In this document: positions 24,080-34,382 of the stretch, in pieces
Layout of the letters: each line of letters starts with the position of its first letter
Position numbering within the stretch: the first letter of the stretch is position 1
NCBI GenBank assembly: GCA_038380435.1
Contig: JAWZYU010000009.1
Location: forward strand, 67,671,901-67,735,900
DNA from: Ryuthela nishihirai
Lineage: Eukaryota > Arthropoda > Arachnida > Araneae > Heptathelidae
Direction: 5' to 3'
Length of the DNA: 64,000 bases
The notes under the pieces: generated by a model
The model's database searches: none
Told to the model about the DNA's origin: nothing
What the model saw: only the letters and a program-made list of their open reading frames with translations
Made by a program: the position numbers and the translations under genes

Positions 24080-25435
24080 TTGCATACTGCCTTGTTGTAT
24101 AGATCATAGCTTTTTTGAGCATTTTTAAATAGGCGACGTCAAAAAAGTAAAAAAAATGCACACGTTGTATAATACTTGACTCCTTCCCAAAAATCAGGAG
24201 ATAGCCTCTGGAAATGTTGACCCTAACTAAGCTGTTCGTCATGATAGAGCATCAAAGTCATTACGTATTTCAGGCTTTTTTAGGTTCTTATATTTTATTT
24301 AACACGAACACTAACATTAAAAGAAGCCAATCACTGTATTAAAAACATTCTTTTTTTATATAAGTTTCTGTTGATTACACTAAAGCCACTTTAGCGGTTT
24401 AACGTTTTTTTTTTTGTTAAGCTTGAAAAAACACGTTTTTGCCGATCTTTGCTTGCGAAAGCAGAAAGAAATTTGTTCACCAGTTTCGCTAATGCATTAT
24501 GAATAGAAGTCTGCAATATTAAACATGAACGGATGGTAAATCTCTGCCTATAAATGCTAATTATATTTGGGGAAGGAAATTTAATTCTGTCCTGCTTAAT
24601 TAGTCGGTTCTTAGCGGCGAACATCAAGATTGCATTACCCAGCCGCCTAACCGATCAATCGCAGAGTGCCCTATTTTATCCTTTTGCAAATACGAGCCAT
24701 ATATTGTATAATTATCCAAGCGAAAGCATCTCCGGATCTGGTATCTTAATTTGCTTTTCATCAAATTAATTGTTTAAATAACCTCACACCCGTTCTCTCG
24801 TGCAGCTTGGCTCTCTGTTCGTGAGAACACTGTTTGCGTGGAATGAGCCTGAGAGCTCCACGTCACGATTAAGTGGGACTGATTACTGGTAAAGTGAGAG
24901 CGCTATTAGGGGGAATAAACACCCTAAGATACGCGCTACACACGGGATATTACCCAGGCTGGGGAATTACTTCAATGTCGTCTTCAGTAGCGTTGTTGTC
25001 ACAAACAATTTAGGTTTCGCCAACTTGCAGGAAATGTTGCCTTGCATGACAAGACGCCTGCCATTGATGTCTTACAGGTAAAAGTCGTCTGCTTTGTTTC
25101 TTATCTGTTAGTTCTGATACTTCCTTAATTCAGGAAATGTTCTCAACTGATTAGTTTAACTGGAACAACTTTGTTTTGGTGTTAAAGGCAAACGAGGCTA
25201 TCATCTATTATATCATCGGACCAATGGGCCGGCATTGGTCCCATAAGACATAAAGTTGTGGCACGGTGTTCATGTAAAAGATTTGAAACTTTCTGCAGAA
25301 GAATAAGTTTCTTCTACAAAAATTAGTTTTAATATACTGTATATACAGTATACAAAAAACAGATACCCCCCCACTACCATAAATATCTTGCCCATGCTAC
25401 TTACTGTATGTAGCTTGCCAAGTTTATTGAAAAAG
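24080..25435. other. Intergenic stretch with a GC-richer block at about 24790-25030
   Basis: The block stands out in composition from AT-rich flanks but holds no supported frame or repeat. Elsewhere nothing is recognised. Confidence 0.35.
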
Positions 25436-25439
25436 GTTT

Positions 25440-25487
25440 TAGGTTCAGCATCCCATCCACCCAAAAAAATCCTGGATACGCACCTGC
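25440..25487. mobile_element. End of an element X-like miniature transposon
   Basis: aaatcctggatacgcacctg (about 25468-25487) matches the ends of the 14177 and 2547 elements. The other end is not clear; cagataccccccc at about 25359 is a candidate. It abuts a SINE-A 3' end. Confidence 0.4.
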
Positions 25488-25576
25488 TCTAAACCCATGG
25501 GTTCTTGTGATCTGGCCATTTAGATCCTTATATTCAAACGAAAAACAGCTATTCAGGGGGTGAATCAACTCAATCT
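25488..25576 (+). mobile_element. SINE-A fragment, 3' end
   Basis: gatctggccatttag and attcagggggtgaatcaact match the SINE-A 3' segment with changes. Confidence 0.55.
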
Positions 25577-25689
25577 ACCACCTAAGTCTTGATATCTAGT
25601 TTCGATTTTGAACTTAAGTTTGATTTTGAAAGGAAAGTTCTGCTTTAGCGCAGTGAAAACATTTAATCAAAGATTGTTTCACCAGTTTA

Positions 25690-25795
25690 ACCTTCCCACA
25701 CTCAAATGATATGCGAAGAATCCCACACTCAAATGATATGCGAAGAATTTATATCTTTCCGCACTCAAATGATATGCGAGAAATCACTATCCTTT
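25690..25795. repeat. Short tandem repeat, three units of 27-35 bp
   Basis: cactcaaatgatatgcga occurs at about 25700, 25727 and 25762. Confidence 0.8.
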
Positions 25796-25988
25796 GATTC
25801 ACTATCTTTTGAGTTACCTAGTTCGGCATGAGAGTAAAGAGGCTGAAATAAAAATATATAGTAGGAGTATCATTCCGCGAGAGGCATTGAAGTGTGACCT
25901 TGTCAGACCCAGTAAGCAGTTAGGATTGTATTGTTTCGTATGAATATAATTTGTGTATCGTGTATTACTATTCCGTCAGAAACCGATC

Positions 25989-26248
25989 AATGGAAGAACA
26001 TGTGAACGTCAAGTTTTGTGTAAAGATAGGAAAAAAGCACTGACTGAAATGCATGAAATTATACGAACAGGTTATTGGAATGAGAGTCTGTCCAGAGCAC
26101 AGAACATTTCGATGGTTTAATCGTTTCTAAGAATGCAGAGAAAATGTGGAAAATGACCTTCAGAGTGAATGACCCAAAACGACCTCCAATCCATAATTGG
26201 TGTACAAAGTGCGCAGTTTATTCGCAAGAGACCGCTGATTGACACTCA
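25989..26248 (+). pseudogene. Mariner-type transposase, N-terminal remnant
   Basis: The plus strand reads MEEHVNVKFCVKIGKKH, then, after stops and shifts, pieces including FRWFNRF, DLQSE and LTLRMMA. These match in order the N-terminal helix-turn-helix region of a mariner lineage widespread in arthropods ('NVKFCVKLGK ... WFKRFK.GRED..DD.RSGRPS ... RRLTIRMIAEEL'). The sequence is cut at LTLRMMA by a compound SINE-A insertion (26247-26624). No catalytic domain is recognised after it, so the copy is a fragment. The start chosen is the first family-like methionine at 25989. Confidence 0.72.
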
Positions 26249-26536
26249 GGATGATGGCTGTTTGTTTTACCTCGGAGCAGCACTTTTTTGCATACAATGG
26301 GCTAAATGGCCAGGTCACAAGGGCCCAGAAGACTCAGCGAAGGTTGGGGGAGGGGACCCACTGGAACAGTTGTTGGGAGATAGATGGTAGACTTCCATTA
26401 AAGCCATCCAGCGTGTTCTTTAACGTGTACAGGGTATGGCTCTCCTTCACATGGGGCCACGGCTTAGCGTCCATCCGACGGAAGATGGCCTTTCTAAGCG
26501 CATCGGTGTCCCCTAATGACCGACAAGATCAGTCGG
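26247..26536 (-). mobile_element. SINE-A copy, first arm of head-to-head pair
   Basis: A reverse copy with intact 3' end and core, broken off at about ccctaatgaccgaca before the tRNA-like head. A forward SINE-A piece follows directly. Confidence 0.85.
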
Positions 26537-26624
26537 TGTCCCTTACTGATCTTGGAGTCTTTGTGACTTGGTCATTTGGCCCTTTGTGGACAAAAACGAG
26601 CACCGCTCAGGTAAAACAACCCGT
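26537..26624 (+). mobile_element. SINE-A fragment, second arm of head-to-head pair
   Basis: cttggagtctttgtgacttg through gctcaggtaaaacaaccc is the SINE-A 3' end on the plus strand. ggatgatggctg before the left arm and ggatgaggctg at about 26668 may be one target duplication that brackets both arms. Confidence 0.75.
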
Positions 26625-26639
26625 CTCAACAACCCGCTA

Positions 26640-27055
26640 TATAATGCAAAAAAAAAATATGCAGATTGGATGAGGCTGCTTTTACATGAGTGCAAGTAAA
26701 TAACAAGATAGCAACTTGCTATAACTAGGTTACATGAACCGTTTGAACGATGCCAGCCGTAGGGGCACCACTTGTATCGATGCGCAGTAGTGTTAGTGCC
26801 GGAATTGTTCTGCTAGAAGCTTTTTTTTTAAGTACAAGTAACTCGCATTTAACGCGAGTAATGCATTCCAGGGAGACCCACGTTGAAGAGAGGGAGGGTT
26901 ATTTTCTCATTTGCTTGCTTTCTCATTTGCATATATTATTAATCTTTTTGATTTTTTTTCTTTACATTTTCAATTTCAATTTATTATTCCTTTTTTTATT
27001 GCTTAACATTGCAAAATCAAAAATATTATCAAATACTTTCTTTATCATATTTGAA
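26640..27055. other. AT-rich stretch, nothing recognised
   Basis: The frame at 26750-27151 is low-complexity and its end overlaps LINE sequence. No supported feature. Confidence 0.35.
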
Positions 27056-27059
27056 TTTA

Positions 27060-29280
27060 ATTTTTTTTCTCCAATTAACTGTAAACATTCTTCAAGATGC
27101 CAAATTTATCCGTGTTATTTGCTCACAAGACATTTTTGGAAAAAAAAATGAAGTTCTTCACTGTAAATCTGAAAAGCTTCCATCATCCCAAATGTGTTGG
27201 AATTTCTGAAGCCAGTTTAGGAGATTTTCAAAAGAGTGCAAAGGCAAATGGAAGTCCCAAAATGTATTTTGCCTGCAAATATTGTCCCACCTACTCAACC
27301 TACAGAGGATCGAAATTTCGAGAAGGAACCTGAAGCGGACAACATAAGTAAAGCTTTGTTTACTTATGTTAATATAATGTATAAGGTGTTAATATAATGT
27401 TAACACCTTATATATTATATTAACATAAGGTGTTAATATATGTTAATATAATGTATATGTTATATATAAATGTGGAAATAAAAATATATAGTATATTAAC
27501 ATGTATATAATAAAAATAAATAAATAAATATAAAATAAATAAAATATAATAAAATATATATATATTAACATATATTAACACCTAAAATTATTTATAAATG
27601 TGGAAATTATAAGGTGTAGCTGTTGTTAGTAGTGACATCAGATATATTAAGGACTCTACAGAATTTAATCATAGTCAAATGAAAGAATTTATGATAGCTC
27701 GTAATCAATTAAAAGAAGAAATTCTTCGGTTAAAACAGGATAACTTAGCTTTTGTTAAAGAAAATAACATTATTAGGCATGAACTGAAGGAACTAAATAA
27801 TTATATATAAATCAAATGGAGCTGAGATCAAAGAGTTCAAATGTGGAAATTGTAGGTCTCCTAGAAGAGCCAGGTATCCTAGAAGATGTTTTAAATATTG
27901 TTCACAAAATCTCAAGCCTACTTGACATTCCTGTAACTGATGGAATTGAAGTGAACAACCAACTGTGTTCACTTCAATTCCAATCAGAAAATGAAACAAA
28001 GAATATAATAATTAAATTTAAAAATCAATTCAATTCCAATCAAAAAATGAAACAAAGAATATAATAATTAAATTTAAAAATAGTGAAACAAGAATAAAGT
28101 GGATTCAAAATGCAAAGAAAAGGTCTCAAAGCTAATATGGTAAGTGACAATTTTAAAGAAATTCAGGTATTTGTAAATGAACACCTCACTAGACACACTA
28201 AGGAATTATTCTACACAGTTAAGCAGTTCAAGTTGTCTCAGGGCTATCAGTTTGCTTGGATTAAAGAAGGTAAAATATTTTTACGGAGGAATCAAAACGC
28301 AAAAGTATGTAGAATAAGAAATGAGGAAGAGTTGACAAATTTACAATGACCATGCATTTGATTGACTCTAAACTGGATATTACAGCAGAAAAAAAGTTTA
28401 TATTTGTGTTAGAAAATAAAGACCATCTTCAAAAATTTATATATGAAAAGAATTAAAAAATAAATTTTGCTCATTTTAATGTAAGAAGCATGAGTAAAAA
28501 ATTATTTGAACTTATGGTGATTCTACATGATGTTCTACAAAATTAAAGTTTAATTCTCTTGACAGAAACATGGATTAATGAAGAAGAGACTGAAATATAT
28601 AGGATTAAAGACTTTGACATGCATTTTCAATATAGAGAATCTAATAGATCAGGTGGAGTAATTTTTTATGTAAGTAATGGTTTTCATTTCCAACAGAAAA
28701 CCCTTAAAGTACTTGGTGCAGAGGGCATTCATATTTATGATTCAGTATTAAATATTTCATTTATTCTGATTTATAGATCTCATAGCTATTCAATTGAAGT
28801 GTTTAACAAAGAATTAACTAATTACTTAAGAAATATATATATTAAAATTTTTGTTTTGGTGGGAGTCTTAAATATTGATTTGTTATTAGACTCTAAAGAT
28901 GTAAATAATTATTTAAACACATTAAGTGGTTTTGGTTTAAAACAATTTATAAATTTACAAACTATAGTAACACAGATCAGTTCCACTTGTCTTGGCCATT
29001 TTTTATTAAATATCATGCAAATATGTCATTTGATGTTGCAGTCTTTCATTCCCCTCTTATAGACCACTCTCCGATTATTTGCCGTATACATTTAAATCTT
29101 AAGGAAACTAAGAACATAAACAACAGTTCTATAATGACAAAACAATTTGACTATTTTAAATTTGAAAACACCGTTAAAAATTTAAATTTGTCTAATGTAA
29201 TGTATGATCAAAATTTAAATACTTTATACTCAAATTGCTTTCATTGTCTTTTACACCACGGTTCTTACTTAAGAAATTAA
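27060..29280 (+). pseudogene. CR1/Jockey-type LINE, ORF1 and endonuclease, broken
   Basis: Domains in order: (1) 27060-27333, cysteine/histidine pieces ending CVGISEASLGDFQKSA and YFACKYC, like the second half of a PHD-type zinc finger at the N-terminus of some LINE ORF1 proteins; (2) 27640-27810, a coiled-coil-like stretch (QLKEEILRLKQDNLAFVKEN); (3) 27830-28346, NVEIVGLLEEP then VFVNEHLTRHTKELFYTVKQ and GYQFAWIKEGKIFLRR, the FP-type domain of LINE ORF1; (4) 28480-29075, the endonuclease, with LTETWINEEE, SGGVIFYVSN, a decayed VGVLNIDLL (usual form 'GDFNIDLL', so the aspartate is lost) and DHSPII. It stops in the linker before any reverse transcriptase. ORF1 would encode an RNA-binding protein and ORF2 the nicking enzyme. 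There are several stops and frameshifts. Confidence 0.75.
27340..27617. repeat. AT-rich simple and palindromic repeat inside LINE region
   Basis: Repeats of gttaatataatgtataagg-type words and their complements (aacaccttata) alternate with poly-AT. The last 25 bases (27593-27617) recur exactly at 29281-29305. Confidence 0.75.
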
Positions 29281-29508
29281 TATAAATGTGGAAATTATAA
29301 GGTGTGGAACAATTATATTAGTGTAAACATTTCATCTCGTATTGTGATTAGAGAATTCAACATTATTTTCTGTATAATGTTTTTTAATATATAATAGAAT
29401 GTTGTAAACATAAAATTTCCTTAATTGAAGAATATTTAAATCATTAGAATAAGATCTAACACTGTCATATTTTTTTCTTTTCAATATAAATAAAAAAATA
29501 ATAAATAC

Positions 29509-29740
29509 ACCCTCAAGCAGCTGCTTGCCACAGAGGTCTGACAGGAGCCTGTCAGTTTATATGCCAGAGAAGAGGTCTGTGAGGATGACAGGACCTCGGC
29601 AGAAAAACGACCATATATCCATGCCTTATCCGGGGCTCGAACCCAGGTCCCTTAGCTCAGTAGCCAAGACGTGCTAACTCCTGGGCTCGAACCCAGGTGC
29701 CTTAGATCAGTAGCCAAGCCTGCTAACCACTCTTCCACAT
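29509..29740 (-). mobile_element. SINE-B copy with duplicated tRNA-like head
   Basis: On the minus strand it starts with a tRNA-like head, has two B boxes (gggttcgagccc at 29683 and 29633, read in complement) 50 bases apart from a tandem duplication, then a body and a 3' end ggcaagcagctgcttgaggg. That 3' end matches the tail of the RTE-like LINE at 57447. It is inserted within the minus-strand LINE. Confidence 0.8.
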
Positions 29741-31584
29741 ATATGTCATTTTTTATTTTGTGTAAAAATATGTGGTTTAATATATGATCCGCCACATGAT
29801 AATAATCCATATTTCAAATATGATTTAATCCATGTATTATATATTATTTTAAAAGTGTTATGTTAACGAAATTTCTAATATAATATAAATTTGCGCATAA
29901 TTGCATTCATTTTTTGTTAGGTAGTATAAATCCTAACTATTTATAATTATCAATACCCTCAATTGGTTTTCATAAACTTTCAGAACCCATGCATTTAATG
30001 GAATGATAAAATAATTTATTTTCAAATATATCTGGAACTTTGCATTTCTTTCTAGAGTATAAATATTTTGATTTTTCTACATTTAAAATAATTTATTTTA
30101 TAGAAACCACTGTCTAATTATCCATAAATCTTCATTTATATCAGTTATTAAAACATCTTTATTTTTGGATGTATATACCAATTCCGTATCATTAGAATAT
30201 TTATAAACACAATAAATAAAATGAACCTAATACTGAACTTTGTGGTACACCATATTTTATTTTAACTTCTTTGCTGTAATAATCACCTATTTTTACTTTC
30301 TGAGTTCTATTTATTAAATAAACTTGCAACCATTTTAACATATCACTTCTAAATCCAGCATTTTCTAGTTTAGGTAGTAGAAAATGTTCACCTCTAAATC
30401 CAGCATTTTCTAGTTTAGGTAGTAGAAAATATTCTGAATCAAATTTTTTTTTTTTACTTCTAAATATATTATGACAGTAGTCATCATTGATAGCAATATA
30501 AACTAATGATATTAGTCTTAGTATAGTATCTTCGGTTCTTATTCCTATTTTAAGTCCAAATTATTTTTTTAAAAGTTATTTTTGTTTAAAAAATTGGAAT
30601 TTTATGTTTAATAATATTTTCAAAGGTTTTCGAAAGTATTGATAATAAAGATATTGGTCTATAATTGCCTGTAACGGAACTTATACCTCCTTTATAAAGA
30701 TGAATAACAGTTGAATTTTTTTACTATATTAGTAAAACAACCTGTGTGTAATGACAAATTAAAAAGATGACATAATATTCCTAAAATTTCGAAATTTATT
30801 TTTTCAACTTTTGTGGAAATACGTTTATCTTTGTTTTATTTAATTTTAAGTGTTTAGTCACAGTACTAGTTTCCTCTTATATTGTATAATCAATGAAAAT
30901 TGAGTTCAACGATGTATGCAACTGATCATCTGCATCATTATTATAATTAGGAATATCCCTTATTAAGTCTTCAAATATTTCTATAAATATTTGTTAAATA
31001 TATAAACTAATTGCATCGGATTTTGGTTATAAGAAAAAATAATATTGTCAATTTTTATTTCCTTAGGGAATGTTGAAGTATTTTGATGCTTATCTGTTAA
31101 TTCATTTATAATATTCTAGTACTGTTTTATATTACCAATATTGTTTAAAAAAATTGTATAGTAATCTGTTTTTGCTTCCCTAATTAATTTTAATAAGATT
31201 TTCGATATTTATTAAAATGTTCTTTAATTTAATCTTAAAAGTTTTTAATAAATTATGTACTTTGTTTCGTTTTTCAATGGAATTTATAAGTGCGTTAATT
31301 ATCAATGTTTTGAATTTTTTAGTCTTATTTTGTATTTTTATAGTATATTTCGATATTTCAGTTAATTTATTTAATTGTTCCAATAATAATTTAAACGATG
31401 TATTTATATCCTTTTCAATCTTAACATCACTCCAACTTTTATTTCCTAATAATTATTTTAGTTTTATTTTGTTATTTTATATGTATTTTGTAATGTTTAA
31501 CACTTTTAGTTAAGTCAGATTTAAAATTTATACGGATAAAATACTGATCAGTGATATTAGTTTTATTATATAATAAATCTGATA

Positions 31585-31672
31585 TCACTTATATATATAA
31601 TAATATATATATTATATATATATATATATTATATAATAATATATATTATATATATATAATAAGTAGTTAAAT
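31585..31672. repeat. (TA)n microsatellite
   Basis: Long runs of ta and ataatata within the LINE linker region. Confidence 0.9.
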
Positions 31673-32686
31673 TTTTTATTACTGAATTTCTTAAAGGTAA
31701 ATGGTCGAGATAGCATTTTGAATCATTTCTGGTAATTTCCTTATGACCAACATAAAATCCATTTGATTAAATTAAATATAAATAATCGTATTTATTTGTA
31801 TCATTTCCTTTTAAATCAATATTCATATCGTCTACTATCAGCACATTACTGGCGTTTAAAGAATATAAGTTATTTTATAATTCATTAATATAGTTTTGCT
31901 TTGTATAAGAATGTAATATGTAGAATGCGATTAAAACAAACAATATGTTATTGAGTTTAAACGTAATTTCGGCCATATCTCCTGTAGTAAGGCTAATAGT
32001 ATATCCATAAACTGTTATATATTGTTAACGAAACCAATTACAACGCCAGATCTCTTATCATTTTTATATTTATGGTATACTTTGTAATTAGGTATGGTAT
32101 ATAAATGCAATTCATTATCGCCAATCCATATTTCTATTAAAATTATTATCTCAGGGGAAAAAATCTGTTAAATTTAAAAACAACAAAAGAGGTCAAAGTT
32201 TCCTTCATATTTTTTAAGTTACCATAGGTATTAATACCATTACCCAATTTGAATAATATCTTATCATAAATTTCATTGCAATATATTGTTTTAACTGCAT
32301 ATTCTTCTTGTTGAGCAGCAATATTGGAGCAGATTCTCCTTTAACGCAGTCCTTCATTCGACTCTCTTTATTAGTAATTATTTATACTCTGCTCTTTATT
32401 CACATAGTAGATTGAATTCATCAAAAGTTTTAATTTTAAATATTTTTGAAGTTTCCTTTTTCCTAAATTAAAAACATAATTTTTACCTTATAATGAATGT
32501 TTCATTTCATGGGAAATAATGGTAATTCCCAGTTTTTATTTAAATAATTACATAAATTTGAACCTGTATCATTGAAAAGTTAATTTTACAACTTATTCCT
32601 TAATAGGAAAAGAATCTAGCGTAGTTTGCTTTGCTTTTAGTGTTGTTGTTGTACTAGTTTTGCTAATCATTAAGCAAATAATTTGA

Positions 32687-33083
32687 GTGGACGGGAGTGG
32701 CTCAGTCGATAGCGCGCCAGGCTATCGACAGTATCAGCACTGTATCTACAGTTCCCAGCTTCGAGTCCTAGCTGTGTCAGCTTTGAGATTTATCTCCGTG
32801 AAATTTTCTGTCCACGGCCAGTAAGGGACACCGGTGTGTTTGGAAAGGTCGCCGTCCGTCGGATGTAAAGTGAAGCCGTGACTCCGTGTGTGGAAGCGCC
32901 ATACCCTGTTCATGCTAAAGAACACGCTGGATTGCCTTGATGGGAGGTTATCTCTACAACAGCTATTCCAGTGGGTCCCCTCCCCCAAGCTTCTCTGAGA
33001 CTTCGGAGTCCGTTTAGATTATTTAGTTTATTTTGTGTAAAAAAAGTGCTGCTCAGAGGTGAAACACCCAACAACCCAAAAGT
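32687..33083 (+). mobile_element. SINE-A copy with target site duplication
   Basis: Nearly complete, with a good A box (ggctcagtcgatagcgcgcc) and B box. A 25-base insertion or duplication near 32723-32745 (tatcgacagtatcagcactg) separates them. Flanked by taatttga at 32679-32686 and 33084-33091. Confidence 0.93.
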
Positions 33084-33091
33084 TAATTTGA

Positions 33092-33436
33092 TTATTCAGT
33101 TTTAGTGGTCTTGACGTCAAGAAAACATATTCACTAACGGAATCACGCGAAACGAGAATCTTGTATGTGGGTTTCCATATTTGAGTGATTCACCTCCTCT
33201 GTGACCTTATGTTTTTTGGTAGATTTTTTTATAACACTTCCGACCGATTCATATGAAACGAAAATTTTTCACTCTACTTCACTTTACTGATATCACAACA
33301 ACAGGGCGGATTGACGATGTGCCAAATATGTACGGGTATTTGTTTAGGTACACGATTTTTTAAAATTATTTTACTGAGAAAGGGGAAAGAAATCGCATTG
33401 TAGTGAATTTGCGTTAAACGGGGTTAAATCAATAAC
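33092..33436. other. Stretch with nothing recognised
   Basis: No frame, motif or repeat could be supported. Confidence 0.35.
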
Positions 33437-33609
33437 TCCTCAAGCAGCTACTTACCATAAAGTCCGACAGGATCCTGTACTTTATACGCCATAGTACAAG
33501 GTCTGTGAGGATGGCTGCAGCTCAGCAGAAAAATAACACAAACATCCATGCTTTACCATGGGACCTTTGATTAGTAGCGAAGCACGTTAACCACAGGACC
33601 ACTTGACGA
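33437..33609 (-). mobile_element. SINE-B copy
   Basis: Tail complement cctcaagcagcta at the left, then a body with gacaggatcctgt and aggtctgtgaggatg as in the 29509 copy, and a diverged head at the right. Confidence 0.72.
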
Positions 33610-33867
33610 CTATTTGCAATAAAAAAACTATTGGTATATAAACATTATACCCATGGAATTTCCCTATTTTTACATACATATTTAACTTTTGAAGAAATCT
33701 AGCATAACATATTAAGACATGCATCACATTTATTTCGTTTGATTCTGCTGTTAGGGAAGAAGGTTAATTGGTAATCTATGGTTTTAGTTCCAACTCTGCC
33801 TGTTTTAATGAAAATATTCCACGCTAACAATGTTTTGATGAGAAAATACCGTTTAAACTTAAAAAGT

Positions 33868-34014
33868 CGAGTATGAGTCGTGGGTCCGTTTTCAAGAGAA
33901 CCATACCCTGTGCACACTTGGCTGGATGGCCTTCCATCTATCTCCTAAAGCTTCCTAATGGATTTTCTTTCTTTACCTTCTATGATCTAGTAGTTGCGGT
34001 CCTTGTGATCTTAA
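33868..34014 (+). mobile_element. SINE-A fragment
   Basis: agagaaccataccctgtgca, gctggatggcc and cggtccttgtgatc follow SINE-A order with a deletion. It directly precedes a full copy. Confidence 0.65.
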
Positions 34015-34017
34015 GAG

Positions 34018-34382
34018 AAGGGGGTGGCTCAGTCGGTAGCCCGCCACGCTCATAATCTGCAGATTCCAGTTCGAGTCACAGCTGGGCCAGGGTTGAGGTT
34101 TATCTCGGCAAAACTTCCTGCCCTACCTACAGTCAGTAGAGGACACCGGTTGTCTTGGAAAGGCTGGCGACCGTCGGTGAGGCATTATGTCGCGCCACCT
34201 TGTGTAGGAGAGCAATGCACGTTAAGAATACGTTGGATGGTCTTGGCGGGAGACTACCATCTGTCTTCCAATACTGTCCAGTGGGTCCCCTCCCTCAACC
34301 TTCTCTGAGCCTTTGGGGTCCTTGTGACCTGGCCCATTGAGTGCAAAAAGAAAAATGCCGCTCAGAGGTAAAACAACCCATC
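34018..34382 (+). mobile_element. SINE-A copy, full length
   Basis: Head gggggtggctcagtcggtag, B box (cagttcgagtc), core and a clean 3' end (gctcagaggtaaaacaaccc). Confidence 0.93.

Larger units (their letters stand above)
29281..32490 (-). pseudogene. CR1/Jockey-type LINE, ORF1 end, endonuclease and reverse transcriptase
   Basis: Read on the minus strand: 32450-32405, end of ORF1 (KIFKIKTFDEFNLL); 32240-31690, endonuclease with KRSGVVIGFVNN, DDMNIDL and CYLDHLPL; 31383-31180, linker with INALINSIEKRNKVHNL; 30760-30190, reverse transcriptase with NSTVIHLYKGG, NYRPISLLSILSKTFENII and GVPQSSVLGS (usual 'GVPQGSVLGP'), then NDTELVYTS in place of the 'FADDT' catalytic box, so the first catalytic aspartate there is lost; 30010-29915, thumb (GIDNYK-LGFILPN); 29850-29750 and 29470-29285, C-terminal pieces (SYLKYGLLSCGGSYI; LNILQLRKFYVYNIL). 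Many stops and shifts; a dead copy. A 43-base tandem duplication sits at 30353-30433 and SINE-B is inserted at 29509-29740. It may belong to the same family as the plus-strand copy beside it. Confidence 0.78.

Noticed and set aside
26750..27151. 133-codon plus-strand frame as a membrane protein
   Set aside because: Phe/Leu-rich because of poly-T DNA; its end lies in LINE sequence.
27060..32490. Single LINE with an internal inversion
   Set aside because: Both halves contain an endonuclease segment and an ORF1 end, so at least two copies are needed.
34018..34090. Genuine tRNA gene
   Set aside because: It is the head of a SINE: no acceptor stem closure, and the sequence continues into the SINE core.
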